DNA of 50,507 bases from VRUE01 sp044867925 (lineage in GTDB: Bacteria; Actinomycetota; Thermoleophilia; Solirubrobacterales; 70-9), in the NCBI GenBank assembly GCA_044867925.1, contig JBIOVV010000099.1, positions 1 to 50,507 of the forward strand, given 5' to 3'. Of the stretch, positions 6,600-14,163 are shown piece after piece. A program made the position numbers and the translations under genes. Position 1 is the first letter of the stretch. The number at the start of each line of letters is the position of its first letter. Under the pieces are notes generated by a model that saw only the letters and a list, made by a program, of their open reading frames with translations, made no database searches and was not told where the DNA came from.

Positions 6600-7961
6600 G
6601 TGCGAGCGCGGCGGGTGATCGGGGTGTCGCTTGCCTGTCTCGTCGTCCTTTCTGCGGCTCCGGCTCTGGCAAGCGCCGGCGACCAGTGGATCTTCCGGGC
6701 GCCGGCGGCGCGGCCCACCGACGATCCCGACCCCAACCGCAACGCCTACACCGTGCCCGAGGCGCCGCGCTCGCCGGCCTGCAGCCGCCACTTCTGCGTT
6801 CACTGGGTGGCCGAGGGGATCGATGCCCCCAGCCTCGCGGACGTCGATGGCGACGGTGCGCCCGACTACGTCGAGCAGGTCCAAGGGGTAGCCGAACGCG
6901 TCCACTCGGTCGAGAACGACAAGCTCGGCTGGCGTGAGCCCAAGTCAGACGGGCGCAAGGGCGGTCGCCGCGGCAAGACCGACATCTACCTCGATCAGAT
7001 CGGCGGCGCCCTCTTCGGCTACGCCGCTCCCGATCGTGGCCAGGGCAAGGCCCACCGGCTGCCGCGCCGCCTGCACGGCTACCTCGTACTCGACAACGAC
7101 TACGACCCGCGTGAGTTTCCCGGCACGACCCCTGAGGACGACCTCGAGGTGACGGTCGCCCACGAGTACAACCACATCCTCCAGTTCGGCTACGACGCCT
7201 ACCAGGACGCCTGGTTTGCCGAGGCGAGCGCGGTCTGGATGGAGGACGAGGTCTACGGCGGCATCGATGACTACCTGCGCTACGTGCGGCGCTGGGTGAA
7301 GCGCTTCGACACCCCGCTGACGGCGAACTCGATCAAGGAGTACGGCTCGGCGGTTTGGAACAAGTGGCTGGCGCACCGGTACGGACGTGCGATCGTGCGC
7401 CGCGCCTGGGCGCGCGCCGTGCACGCCCGGCCGGGCGGCTTCTCGGTCTCCGCCTACGACGGGGCGATCGAAGAGGCGGGCGGCTCGGACTTCAGCCGCG
7501 ACTTCGCCCGCTTCGCCCGCGACCTGCCCGAGTGGCGCACGGGCGAGGTCTTCCCGGAGGGCGATTCCTTCCCCGACGTCTCACGCCAGGGCAGCCTCTC
7601 GCTCGATGGCCGTGTCATCTCGCGCAGCCTCAACCACACGACGTTCCAGCTGCTGCGCCTGCATGCGCGCGGCGGGCGAAGGCTCGTCGTTCACGCCGCC
7701 GCGCCGCGAGGAATCAGCGCCGGCCTGGCCCTCGTGGGACGAACCGGCAGCGAGCGCCGCGGCTATACGGTCAGCCTGCTCGACTTCTCACGCCGCGGTG
7801 GCCGGATGACGGTTCGACTCGCCCGCCCGGGCCGTTTCGAGCGGCTGACCGCGGTGCTGATCAATGCCGACACGAGCGCCTCGGGCTTCAGCGCCCGGCG
7901 GCTCGACTGGGCCTACTTGACCGACAGCGCGCCGTTCCGGGCCTGGGCCCGGCTCGACTGA
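6600..7961 (+). CDS. Secreted putative zinc metalloprotease (gluzincin-like)
   Basis: A 453-residue exported protein. A signal peptide is clear: RARR, hydrophobic segment to about residue 23, cleavage near ALASA. Residues 81-90 (DVDGDGAPDY) form a dockerin/EF-hand-type calcium loop. The catalytic region has HEYNH (188-192) and a downstream Glu in WFAEASAVW (E208), 16 residues later, matching the HExxH...E zinc ligands of gluzincins. Two cysteines (61, 66) could form a disulfide. The last 120 residues are beta-rich with no recognised domain. The substrate is unknown. Its 3' end overlaps the convergent WS/DGAT gene by 49 nt. GTG start chosen from the signal peptide and leaderless -10. Confidence 0.75.
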   Translation: MRARRVIGVSLACLVVLSAAPALASAGDQWIFRAPAARPTDDPDPNRNAYTVPEAPRSPACSRHFCVHWVAEGIDAPSLADVDGDGAPDYVEQVQGVAERVHSVENDKLGWREPKSDGRKGGRRGKTDIYLDQIGGALFGYAAPDRGQGKAHRLPRRLHGYLVLDNDYDPREFPGTTPEDDLEVTVAHEYNHILQFGYDAYQDAWFAEASAVWMEDEVYGGIDDYLRYVRRWVKRFDTPLTANSIKEYGSAVWNKWLAHRYGRAIVRRAWARAVHARPGGFSVSAYDGAIEEAGGSDFSRDFARFARDLPEWRTGEVFPEGDSFPDVSRQGSLSLDGRVISRSLNHTTFQLLRLHARGGRRLVVHAAAPRGISAGLALVGRTGSERRGYTVSLLDFSRRGGRMTVRLARPGRFERLTAVLINADTSASGFSARRLDWAYLTDSAPFRAWARLD

Positions 7962-9340
7962 GTGGCCCTTGCGGCATCCGGGCCGGCGAGCTCGGCGATC
8001 GCCCCTTCGAGGTCGAGCCCGAAGCTGTCGAGATCGGCCATCGCGTCGTAGTCGCCGATCAGGCCGAAGTCGACCTGGCCGTTGTAGGACATGATCCCGA
8101 CGCAGAGCGCTTGGCGACGGGCCAGCGGCACCATCGGGAAGATCGACTCCATCTGCCGCCCCAGCACGAAGAGCGGGAACTGGGGGCCGGGCACGTTGGT
8201 GACGACGAGGTTGAAGAAGCGCTGAGCCGGCTGCAGGCGGGCGGCCTGCGACGCGATCGTGGTCGGCGCGAAGTCGACGATGCGGGTGAGGATCTCGGCG
8301 CCGACGGCCTGGCCGGAGCCCTTCAGGTCGCCCATCAGCTCGGTGACCAGGTGCAGGCGGCGGACCGGCTCCTCGCACCAGATCGGCAGCGGCGCCATCA
8401 TCGCCGAGATGCGGTTGCCGAGGGCCCCACGCTCCTCCTCGGCGCGCACGCTGACCGGCACCAGGGCTCGCATCTCGAGGTCCTCTGTGTCATGGCCGCG
8501 CGCCCGCAGGTAGTTGCCGATCGCCCCGGTGACGACGGAGAGGATCACGTCGTTGACGGTGCCGCCGTGCTCGTTCTTGATCTGCTTGAGGGCGCCGAGG
8601 TCGCTGCGCACGAAGGCGACGCGCCGGTGCGGCCCGATCTCGACGTTGAAGGGGGTCGAGGGCGCCGCCATGCCGGCGCTGATCACCTTGCTGGTCGCGC
8701 CGATTCCACGCAGGACCTGGCGCGGGCCGCGGAAGGCCGCGCGCACACCGCGAACGAGCTCCTGCGGGCTGGTGGCGCGCTCACGCAGGGCGTCGCTGAG
8801 CAGTTTGAGGTCGGTCGGCTCCGGCCGCGGCGCCCACTTGGGCGGCAGCGCCGGTGGGTTGGCGGGCTCCCGCTCGGTGTCGAAGAGGACGGTGGTGATG
8901 TCGACGCCCGAGATTCCGTCGACGAGCGCGTGGTGGCTCTTGCCGATGATCGCGAAGCGCTCGTCGACGAGTCCCTCGACCAGCCACAGCTCCCACAGCG
9001 GCTTGCTGCGGTCGAGTTGCTGGGAGAAGATCCGCGCCGCGAGGTTGCGCAGCTGCTCCTCGGATCCGGGTGCCGGCAGCGCGGTCTGCCGCACGTGGTA
9101 GTCGAGGTTGAGGTGGGGGTCGTCGACCCAGACGGGCCTGCCCTGATCGAAGGGCACGAAGCGCAGCTTCTGGCGGAAGCGCGGCACCAGGTGCAGGCGG
9201 GAGGCGATGTGATCGCGGAACTCGCCGATTCCGGGGGCCGGGCCCTCGAAGATGCTGGTCGAGGCGACGTGCATGTGGGCGCCGGCGCGCTCCATGTGCA
9301 GGAAGGACGAATCGAGTCCAGTCAACCGGTCGGCGCTCAC
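7913..9340 (-). CDS. WS/DGAT wax ester synthase / diacylglycerol acyltransferase
   Basis: A 475-residue acyltransferase of the bacterial WS/DGAT family. It opens with LTGLDSSFLHMERAGAHMHV, then PLWELWLVEGL and the catalytic HHxxxDG motif as SHHALVDGIS (His 136-137, Asp 141). The C-terminal half has NDVILSVVTGAIGNYLRARG and the NVPGPQFPLFVLG segment typical of the second domain. The family esterifies long-chain acyl-CoA to fatty alcohols or diacylglycerol to make storage lipid at the membrane. Start GTG 9340 (VSADRLTGLD) was preferred to a reading from 9358 because the upstream codons lie inside a hairpin. It lies downstream of dinB on the same strand but is separated by that hairpin, so co-transcription is uncertain. 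Confidence 0.9.
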   Translation of the reverse strand: MSADRLTGLDSSFLHMERAGAHMHVASTSIFEGPAPGIGEFRDHIASRLHLVPRFRQKLRFVPFDQGRPVWVDDPHLNLDYHVRQTALPAPGSEEQLRNLAARIFSQQLDRSKPLWELWLVEGLVDERFAIIGKSHHALVDGISGVDITTVLFDTEREPANPPALPPKWAPRPEPTDLKLLSDALRERATSPQELVRGVRAAFRGPRQVLRGIGATSKVISAGMAAPSTPFNVEIGPHRRVAFVRSDLGALKQIKNEHGGTVNDVILSVVTGAIGNYLRARGHDTEDLEMRALVPVSVRAEEERGALGNRISAMMAPLPIWCEEPVRRLHLVTELMGDLKGSGQAVGAEILTRIVDFAPTTIASQAARLQPAQRFFNLVVTNVPGPQFPLFVLGRQMESIFPMVPLARRQALCVGIMSYNGQVDFGLIGDYDAMADLDSFGLDLEGAIAELAGPDAARATQSSRAQARNGALSVK

Positions 9341-9348
9341 CGGGAAAT

Positions 9349-9379
9349 CTTCGCACAAGACCGCAGAGGTCCTGCGAAG
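9349..9379 (-). terminator. Hairpin between dinB and the WS/DGAT gene
   Basis: CTTCGCA (9349-9355) pairs with TGCGAAG (9373-9379), with an inner GACC/GGTC stem and a 5-nt loop. There is no T-tract. It may terminate dinB transcription or shape the leader of the acyltransferase gene. Confidence 0.5.
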
Positions 9380-9393
9380 CGCCGGCGAGCCAC

Positions 9394-10482
9394 TCAGGCG
9401 GTCAGCCCGAGCTGAAGCTGGTCGCGCTCGGCCTCGGCGGGCGGCGAAGCGTCCTCGCCGCTCTCGAAGGCGGCGACGCGCACGCCGAGCAACCGCACCG
9501 GGCGCGGCGGGTCGTAGGCGCGCAGGAGATCGAGCGCAACGGGCCGGACGATGGCCGGATCGCTGGTCGGCGCGTCGAGGGTGTGCGAGCGGGTGACGTT
9601 GGTCCAGTCGTCGAGCCGCACCTTGATCCCGATCGTGCGGCCCTGCAGGTCGCGCTTGCGCAGCCGGCGGCAGAGCTCCTCTGCGAGCCGCGCCATGTGG
9701 GCCTCGATCTCGGCCCGGTCGCTGACGTCGACGTCGAAAGTCGTCTCCGCCGATTGCGACTTGGTCTCACGCTCGACCGTGACCGGCGTCTCGTCTTCCA
9801 GGCGGCTGCGCCGGTGCAGCCAGCGTCCCTGCCGTGGCCCGAAGCGCTGCTCCAGCGCCGCCGGCTCCCAGGCGCGCAGGTCGGCAAGGGTCTGGATTCC
9901 CATCGACTCCAGCTTGCCCACCGTCTTCGGTCCGATCCCGGGAATCAGCCCGGGCGATTCCGCCGAGAAACGCTCCAGTGCCTCCTCCCGCGAGAGCACC
10001 ACCATCCCCGCCGGCTTGCCCAGCTCGCTGGTGATCTTGGCCAGCATGCGACTCTCCGAGATTCCGACCGAACAGGTCAGTCCCGTCTCCTCATCGATCT
10101 GCGCCGCGATCCGGCGCATCGTCGCCTTGGGGGAGAAGAGGCCGGTCAGGTCGACATAGGCCTCGTCGAGACCGACCACCTCGACCGTCTCCGCGTTGCG
10201 GTAGAGGATCGCCATCACCTGTCCCGAGGCCTCGCGATAGGCGTTGAAGTCGGGCTGCAGGTAGACGGCGTCGGGCAGTCGCCGGCGCGCCACAGCCGCC
10301 GGCATCGCCGAGTGGATGCCGGCCAGCTTGCGCGCCTCGTAGCTCGCGGTCGTCACCACCGCCCGCGGTCCCGAGCCGCAGACGACGACCGGCTTGCCCT
10401 TCAGCTCGGGCCGTCGTCGCAGCTCGACCGACGCATAGAAGGCGTCCATGTCGAGATGAGCCACGGTTCGCTCGAAGGCCAC
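9394..10482 (-). CDS. dinB: DNA polymerase IV (Y-family)
   Basis: A 362-residue translesion polymerase. HLDMDAFYASVE at the N-terminus supplies the first metal-binding Asp (D11), and GLDEAYVDL the catalytic D106-E107. The SYEARKLAGIHSAMP finger segment and the helix-hairpin-helix PGIGPKTVGKLESMGI are present, with a little-finger domain after about residue 225. The C-terminus DQLQLGL resembles the QLxLF clamp-binding peptide. GTG 10482 is chosen because TACCAT lies 6 nt upstream and conservation begins there; the frame runs on to 10524. I see no LexA-type palindrome upstream, so DNA-damage control is not supported by sequence. Confidence 0.93.
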   Translation of the reverse strand: MAFERTVAHLDMDAFYASVELRRRPELKGKPVVVCGSGPRAVVTTASYEARKLAGIHSAMPAAVARRRLPDAVYLQPDFNAYREASGQVMAILYRNAETVEVVGLDEAYVDLTGLFSPKATMRRIAAQIDEETGLTCSVGISESRMLAKITSELGKPAGMVVLSREEALERFSAESPGLIPGIGPKTVGKLESMGIQTLADLRAWEPAALEQRFGPRQGRWLHRRSRLEDETPVTVERETKSQSAETTFDVDVSDRAEIEAHMARLAEELCRRLRKRDLQGRTIGIKVRLDDWTNVTRSHTLDAPTSDPAIVRPVALDLLRAYDPPRPVRLLGVRVAAFESGEDASPPAEAERDQLQLGLTA

Positions 10483-10488
10483 GGCCCG

Positions 10489-10494
10489 ATGGTA
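10489..10494 (-). promoter_or_regulatory. -10 hexamer TACCAT, leaderless promoter of dinB
   Basis: TACCAT is 6 nt before GTG 10482 and decides the start codon in favour of the shorter form. Confidence 0.6.
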
Positions 10495-10570
10495 GGAGCA
10501 GAGGGGGACGGCGATTGGGCTCATGACAGCGGCGGCACCTTGTAGCTCTAGCTCACCGGTCCTTTCGTCC

Positions 10571-10576
10571 TAGACT
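10571..10576 (+). promoter_or_regulatory. -10 hexamer TAGACT, leaderless promoter
   Basis: TAGACT is 8 nt before the ATG at 10585 of the 93-residue protein. Confidence 0.6.
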
Positions 10577-10584
10577 GCAAGCCG

Positions 10585-10866
10585 ATGGCTTCCCCTGAGG
10601 CAAAAAACCTCGAGGCGATCTCGAAGGCGATCGACCAGCACAACTCGAACTGCCCGTTTCCGGCTGCCGAGGTGCGGATGAACCCGTTCGAGGTCGAACG
10701 GCTGGGCTGGGACCAGATCCGTGGGCTGCCGGTGGTTCCGGACGCGGAGATCGGCACGGGCCGCTTCCGCATCGTCTGCTCGCGCGACCTCGACGGCGAG
10801 GGGCTGGAGGAGGTCGAGGCTGTCGGCCGCGAGATGGAGACCGTCGCGCCCGCCGTCGACAACTGA
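10585..10866 (+). CDS. Small protein of unknown function, 93 aa
   Basis: I do not recognise this protein. It is acidic, without signal peptide, membrane segment or cysteine pair (single Cys residues at 23 and 66). It begins with a helix (EAKNLEAISKAIDQHN), then NCPFPAAEVRMNPFEVERLGWDQI, a strand pair GTGRFRIVCSRD, and an acidic end. The ordered alternation of charged and hydrophobic residues and a good leaderless promoter argue that it is real. It stands alone between divergent dinB and convergent ccdA, so context gives no hint of function. Confidence 0.65.
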   Translation: MASPEAKNLEAISKAIDQHNSNCPFPAAEVRMNPFEVERLGWDQIRGLPVVPDAEIGTGRFRIVCSRDLDGEGLEEVEAVGREMETVAPAVDN

Positions 10867-10873
10867 GAATCGG

Positions 10874-10918
10874 CGAAACGCAGATTTCCCATGCCATGCC
10901 TGGGAAATCGACGCTTCG
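10874..10918. terminator. Bidirectional hairpin between convergent genes
   Basis: Arms 10874-10890 and 10902-10918 match at 14 of 17 positions around an 11-nt loop; the ATTTCCC/GGGAAAT top is perfect. There is no T-tract. Position between two convergent stop codons suits a shared terminator. Confidence 0.6.
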
Positions 10919-10924
10919 TTGCGC

Positions 10925-11686
10925 TCAGACGCTGTTCCAGAAGTCGAGACCCAGGCCTGAGAGCCAGGATTGGGCATCGGCGTTGAGCTGGGTCAGCTCG
11001 TTGGTCCAGATCAGCACGCCCATCGCGATCAGGATCACGCCGCCGGTGGCGACTATGGCCTGGTAGTGGCGCTTGACCACGGTGAAGGCGGTGGTCATGC
11101 GGGAGAAGGCGACGGCGGTGAGCAGGAAGGGGATCGCCAGCCCGGCCGAGTAGACGACGAGGAGGAAGGCCCCGTGCGCGGCCGAGCCCGAGAGCGAGGC
11201 GGCGGTGAGGATCGCGCCGAGCGTGGGACCGATGCAGGGGGTCCAGGCGATCGCGAAAGCGGCGCCGGCGACGATCGGGCCGCCCCTGCCGGCACGCTCG
11301 AGCAGGGCGTCGACGTGCCACTCGCGATTGAGTCGGGTGACGAAGAGCGAGGAGACGAAGAGCACCCCCATGACGATGATCAGCGCCGCCGCGATCTTGC
11401 TGAGCAGCTCCTCGTGGTCCTGGAAGGCCGAGCCGAGCGCCGTCGCGGTCAGCCCCTCGGCGACGAAGATCGCGGAGAAGCTGGCGACGAAGAGCAGGCT
11501 GGGGCCGAGGATCCGGCGCCAGCCGGCCGTCTCCAGCTCGCTTGCCGAGACGCCGCTGACGGCCGAGAGGTAGCCGGGGACCAGCGGCAGCACGCAGGGG
11601 GAAAGGAAGGAGACGACGCCCGCGGCCAGGGCGGCGAAGATGCCCACCCCGGCGGCGGGATCGGAGCTCAGTGCGGCGAGGATCAC
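10925..11686 (-). CDS. ccdA: CcdA/DsbD-type thiol-disulfide membrane transporter
   Basis: A 253-residue polytopic protein with about six hydrophobic helices. The two halves each carry a helix-start Cys-Pro motif, LSPCVLPLVPG (C31) and WTPCIGPTLG (C151), the pair of redox cysteines that carry electrons across the membrane in CcdA/DsbD. It would pass reducing power from cytoplasmic thioredoxin to outer-face thiol proteins, for example for cytochrome c maturation. No cytochrome genes are adjacent, though a VKOR/DsbA group lies 6 kb away. GTG 11686 was chosen because TACCCT lies 8 nt upstream. Confidence 0.88.
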   Translation of the reverse strand: MILAALSSDPAAGVGIFAALAAGVVSFLSPCVLPLVPGYLSAVSGVSASELETAGWRRILGPSLLFVASFSAIFVAEGLTATALGSAFQDHEELLSKIAAALIIVMGVLFVSSLFVTRLNREWHVDALLERAGRGGPIVAGAAFAIAWTPCIGPTLGAILTAASLSGSAAHGAFLLVVYSAGLAIPFLLTAVAFSRMTTAFTVVKRHYQAIVATGGVILIAMGVLIWTNELTQLNADAQSWLSGLGLDFWNSV

Positions 11687-11694
11687 GACCCCCC

Positions 11695-11700
11695 AGGGTA
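11695..11700 (-). promoter_or_regulatory. -10 hexamer TACCCT, leaderless promoter of ccdA
   Basis: TACCCT is 8 nt before GTG 11686. The divergent FUSC-like gene starts only 75 bp away. Confidence 0.55.
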
Positions 11701-11774
11701 CTTGGGGCGGCAGCGCGCCAGGCAGCCACGGTGCCGCTCGCGAGGCTTCCGGCCGTTGCTGGAGACTGCACGCG

Positions 11775-12842
11775 GTGGAACTCTTCGATGCCAGCGGAGC
11801 GCGCCGGCGGCTGCGGGTCTCGCCGCTCTTCGCGATCGGGCCCAGCGCGCCGGGGCCGGCGCTGCGACGCGGCTTCCTGGTCGCGCTTCCGGTCGGCCTC
11901 GCGCTGATCCTCGAGCTGGGGCTGTCGAGCCCGACCAAGGGCGCGATCGGCACCGGCGCCCTGCTGGCCGGCTTCCCGGCGATGGACGCACCGGCGCTGC
12001 CGCGGGCGGCCTGGCAGGCGGCTGCGGCGCCCTTGATCGGCGCCGCCGCGGCCCTCGGCGTGCTCACCGGCTCCAGCCCCTTGCTCGCGATCGGCACGAT
12101 GGCCGTGATCGGGGCGCTGGCGGGCTACTGCTTCTCGGTCTCTCTGCGACTCTCGATCTTCGGTCTCTCGGTGGCGCTCGCGCTGCTGATCTGCCAAGAC
12201 CTGCCGCTCGACCTCGGCGACGCGCCGGCTGCGCTGCTCCTCGCCACCGCGGGCGGCCTCCTGCAGGCGGCCTTCTCGCTCGTCGTCTGGGCTGCCGGCG
12301 ACCGCAGCGAGGAAGGAGGGGAGAGCGGCTGGGACTGGCCGGCGGCGAGGGGGGCGTTCCGCGAGAACCTCACAATCCGCTCGACCAGCTTCCGCCACGG
12401 CCTGCGCTTCGGCGCCGCGCTGGGAGCCGGCGTCGCCTCCTACTGGCTGCTCGGCGTGCACGAACACGGCTTCTGGATCCCGCTGACGATCCTCTTCGTC
12501 CTTCGCCCCGACGAGGAGGAGACGTTTCGCCGCCTCGCACTGCGGGCGGTCGGCACCGCGGCCGGGCTCGTCATCGCAACCGCGCTGGCGGAGTGGCTGC
12601 GGGGCGACGAGCCGGCGATCGCCATCTGCCTGACGATCGCGACCGGCTTCGCCTACGGCCTGCTCACCGTCCAGTACGCGCTCTTCACCGCCGCGATCAC
12701 GACCTACGCGGTGATGCTGGCCGACTCGATCGGCGAGCCGGCGCTGCAAGCCGCCGACGAGCGGGCATTGGGCACGGCACTCGGGATCGCAATTGCGGGG
12801 GCGGCGTTCCTGCTCTGGCCGAACCGCGTCGAGGCTGTTTGA
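11775..12842 (+). CDS. FUSC/aromatic-acid-exporter-like membrane protein
   Basis: A 355-residue membrane protein with two blocks of hydrophobic helices (about residues 34-180 and 228-350) separated by a charged cytoplasmic segment. The second block begins RSTSFRHGLRFGAALGAG and contains HGFWIPLTILFVLRPD, close to the FUSC-type consensus of aromatic acid exporters and YccS/YhfK-like proteins. It is about half the usual length of full FUSC proteins. Transport direction and substrate are unknown. GTG 11775 is chosen because the recognisable protein starts there and a weak GAGACT -10 is 7 nt upstream; an in-frame ATG at 11640 overlaps ccdA on the other strand. Confidence 0.7.
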   Translation: MELFDASGARRRLRVSPLFAIGPSAPGPALRRGFLVALPVGLALILELGLSSPTKGAIGTGALLAGFPAMDAPALPRAAWQAAAAPLIGAAAALGVLTGSSPLLAIGTMAVIGALAGYCFSVSLRLSIFGLSVALALLICQDLPLDLGDAPAALLLATAGGLLQAAFSLVVWAAGDRSEEGGESGWDWPAARGAFRENLTIRSTSFRHGLRFGAALGAGVASYWLLGVHEHGFWIPLTILFVLRPDEEETFRRLALRAVGTAAGLVIATALAEWLRGDEPAIAICLTIATGFAYGLLTVQYALFTAAITTYAVMLADSIGEPALQAADERALGTALGIAIAGAAFLLWPNRVEAV

Positions 12843-12884
12843 GCTGCGGGATCTGGCCTGGAGGGCTCCGGGGCGCCCAGCCGG

Positions 12885-12907
12885 TAGATTTACTGGCTGA
12901 CCAGCCA
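12885..12907 (+). promoter_or_regulatory. Promoter with palindromic operator upstream of the thiolase operon
   Basis: A TAGATT -10 (12885-12890) is followed by TGGCTG-AC-CAGCCA (12894-12907), a palindrome with perfect 6-bp arms that would cover the transcription start. The size and position suit a TetR-type repressor site. Unlike most genes here, this one has an untranslated leader, with ACAGGAG upstream of the TTG start. Confidence 0.6.
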
Positions 12908-12945
12908 AACCGCGGGGCTGGCCCGCGGCGACACAGGAGCAGACT

Positions 12946-14139
12946 TTGAGCAACCGCACGTTCGTGATCGGGGTCGGGATGACCAAGTTCGAGAAGCCCG
13001 GCACCAAGGAGGGCGACTACCCGGATTGGGCCAAGGAGGCGGGGGAGAAGGCGCTCGCCGACGCCGGGATCCCTTACGAGGACGTCGAGCAGGCCTACGC
13101 GGGCTACTGCTACGGCGATTCCACCTACGGACAGCGGGCGCTTTACCAGCTCGGCCTCACCGGGATCCCCGTGGTCAACGTCAACAACAACTGCTCGACC
13201 GGCTCCTCGGCGCTCTTCCTCGCCCGCCAGGCGGTCAAGGGCGGCCTCGCCGAGTGCGCGCTGGCGCTGGGCTTCGAGAAGATGGAGCCGGGCAGCCTCG
13301 GGGTCAAGTACACCGACCGCACCAACGCGCTCGACAAGCACGCGATGCGGATGTTCGAGATCCGCGACCCGGAGCAGTCCCCGCCGGCGCCGCAGATGTT
13401 CGGCAACGCCGGCCGCGACCACATGCAGAAGTACGGCTCCAACCCCGACCACTACGCCTGGATCGGCTGGAAGAACCACAAGCACTCGGTGAACAACCCC
13501 TACGCCCAGTTCCAGGACGTGTACAGCCTCGAGGAGATCAAGTCGGCGAGGATGATCCACGACCCGCTGACCAAGCTGCAGTGCTCGCCCACCTCCGACG
13601 GCTCGGCCTGCGCGATCGTCGCCTCCGAGCGCTACGTCGACGAGCACGGCCTCTGGGAGCAGGCGATCGAGATCGCGGGCCAGTCGATGGTCACCGACCT
13701 CAGCTCGACCTTCGCCGAGGACACCGACTGCATGAAGATCGTCGGTTCCGACATGTCGAAGCAGGCCGCCGACGAGGCGTATGCCGAGGCCGGCGTCGCC
13801 GCCGAGGAAGTCGACGTCTGCGAGCTGCACGACTGCTTCAGCGCCAACGAGCTGATCACCTATGAAGCGCTCGGCTTCGCCGCCGAGGGCGAGGGCCACA
13901 AGCTGGTTGAGGAAGAGGCGACCACCTACGGCGGCAAGGTCGTCGTCAACCCCTCAGGCGGCCTGATCTCCAAGGGGCACCCGCTGGGCGCGACCGGGCT
14001 GGCGCAGTGCTCCGAACTGACCTGGCAGCTGCGCGGCGAAGCGGACAAGCGCCAGGTGGAGGGCGCGAAGACCGCGCTGCAGCACAACATCGGCCTCGGC
14101 GGCGCCGCCGTGGTCACCGTCTACAAGCCGGCGGCTTAG
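12946..14139 (+). CDS. Thiolase-family protein, SCP-x / lipid-transfer type
   Basis: A 397-residue thiolase-fold protein. The nucleophilic cysteine is C83 in NVNNNCSTGSSAL, the SCP-x form of the motif. The C-terminal catalytic segments are HDCFSANELI and GGLISKGHPLGATGLAQ. In Actinobacteria such proteins (acetyl-CoA acetyltransferase-like or 'lipid-transfer protein' in annotations) cleave 3-ketoacyl-CoA of fatty acids or sterol side chains, or perform aldol chemistry with a partner protein. No DUF35 OB-fold partner is adjacent. TTG start with a good ribosome site (AGGAGCAGAC). First gene of a unit with the SDR at +24 nt. Confidence 0.88.
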   Translation: MSNRTFVIGVGMTKFEKPGTKEGDYPDWAKEAGEKALADAGIPYEDVEQAYAGYCYGDSTYGQRALYQLGLTGIPVVNVNNNCSTGSSALFLARQAVKGGLAECALALGFEKMEPGSLGVKYTDRTNALDKHAMRMFEIRDPEQSPPAPQMFGNAGRDHMQKYGSNPDHYAWIGWKNHKHSVNNPYAQFQDVYSLEEIKSARMIHDPLTKLQCSPTSDGSACAIVASERYVDEHGLWEQAIEIAGQSMVTDLSSTFAEDTDCMKIVGSDMSKQAADEAYAEAGVAAEEVDVCELHDCFSANELITYEALGFAAEGEGHKLVEEEATTYGGKVVVNPSGGLISKGHPLGATGLAQCSELTWQLRGEADKRQVEGAKTALQHNIGLGGAAVVTVYKPAA

Positions 14140-14149
14140 AGCCACCGGA

Positions 14150-14157
14150 GGAGGAGG
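14150..14157 (+). promoter_or_regulatory. Strong Shine-Dalgarno before the SDR gene
   Basis: GGAGGAGG lies 6 nt upstream of the ATG at 14164, one of few canonical ribosome sites in the window, consistent with internal re-initiation in the thiolase operon. Confidence 0.7.
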
Positions 14158-14163
14158 TACCCG

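Noticed and set aside
6468..6905. N-terminal extension of nadE by about 146 residues
   Set aside because: The extension has no family similarity and overlaps the divergent metalloprotease gene; the glutaminase domain begins at MRIALAQ.
7355..9415. Long plus-strand open frame opposite the WS/DGAT gene
   Set aside because: Antisense shadow of a clear acyltransferase gene; its translation is repetitive and resembles no protein.
10970..12949. Long plus-strand frame through ccdA and the FUSC-like gene
   Set aside because: Crosses two well-supported genes in other frames; a high-GC artefact.
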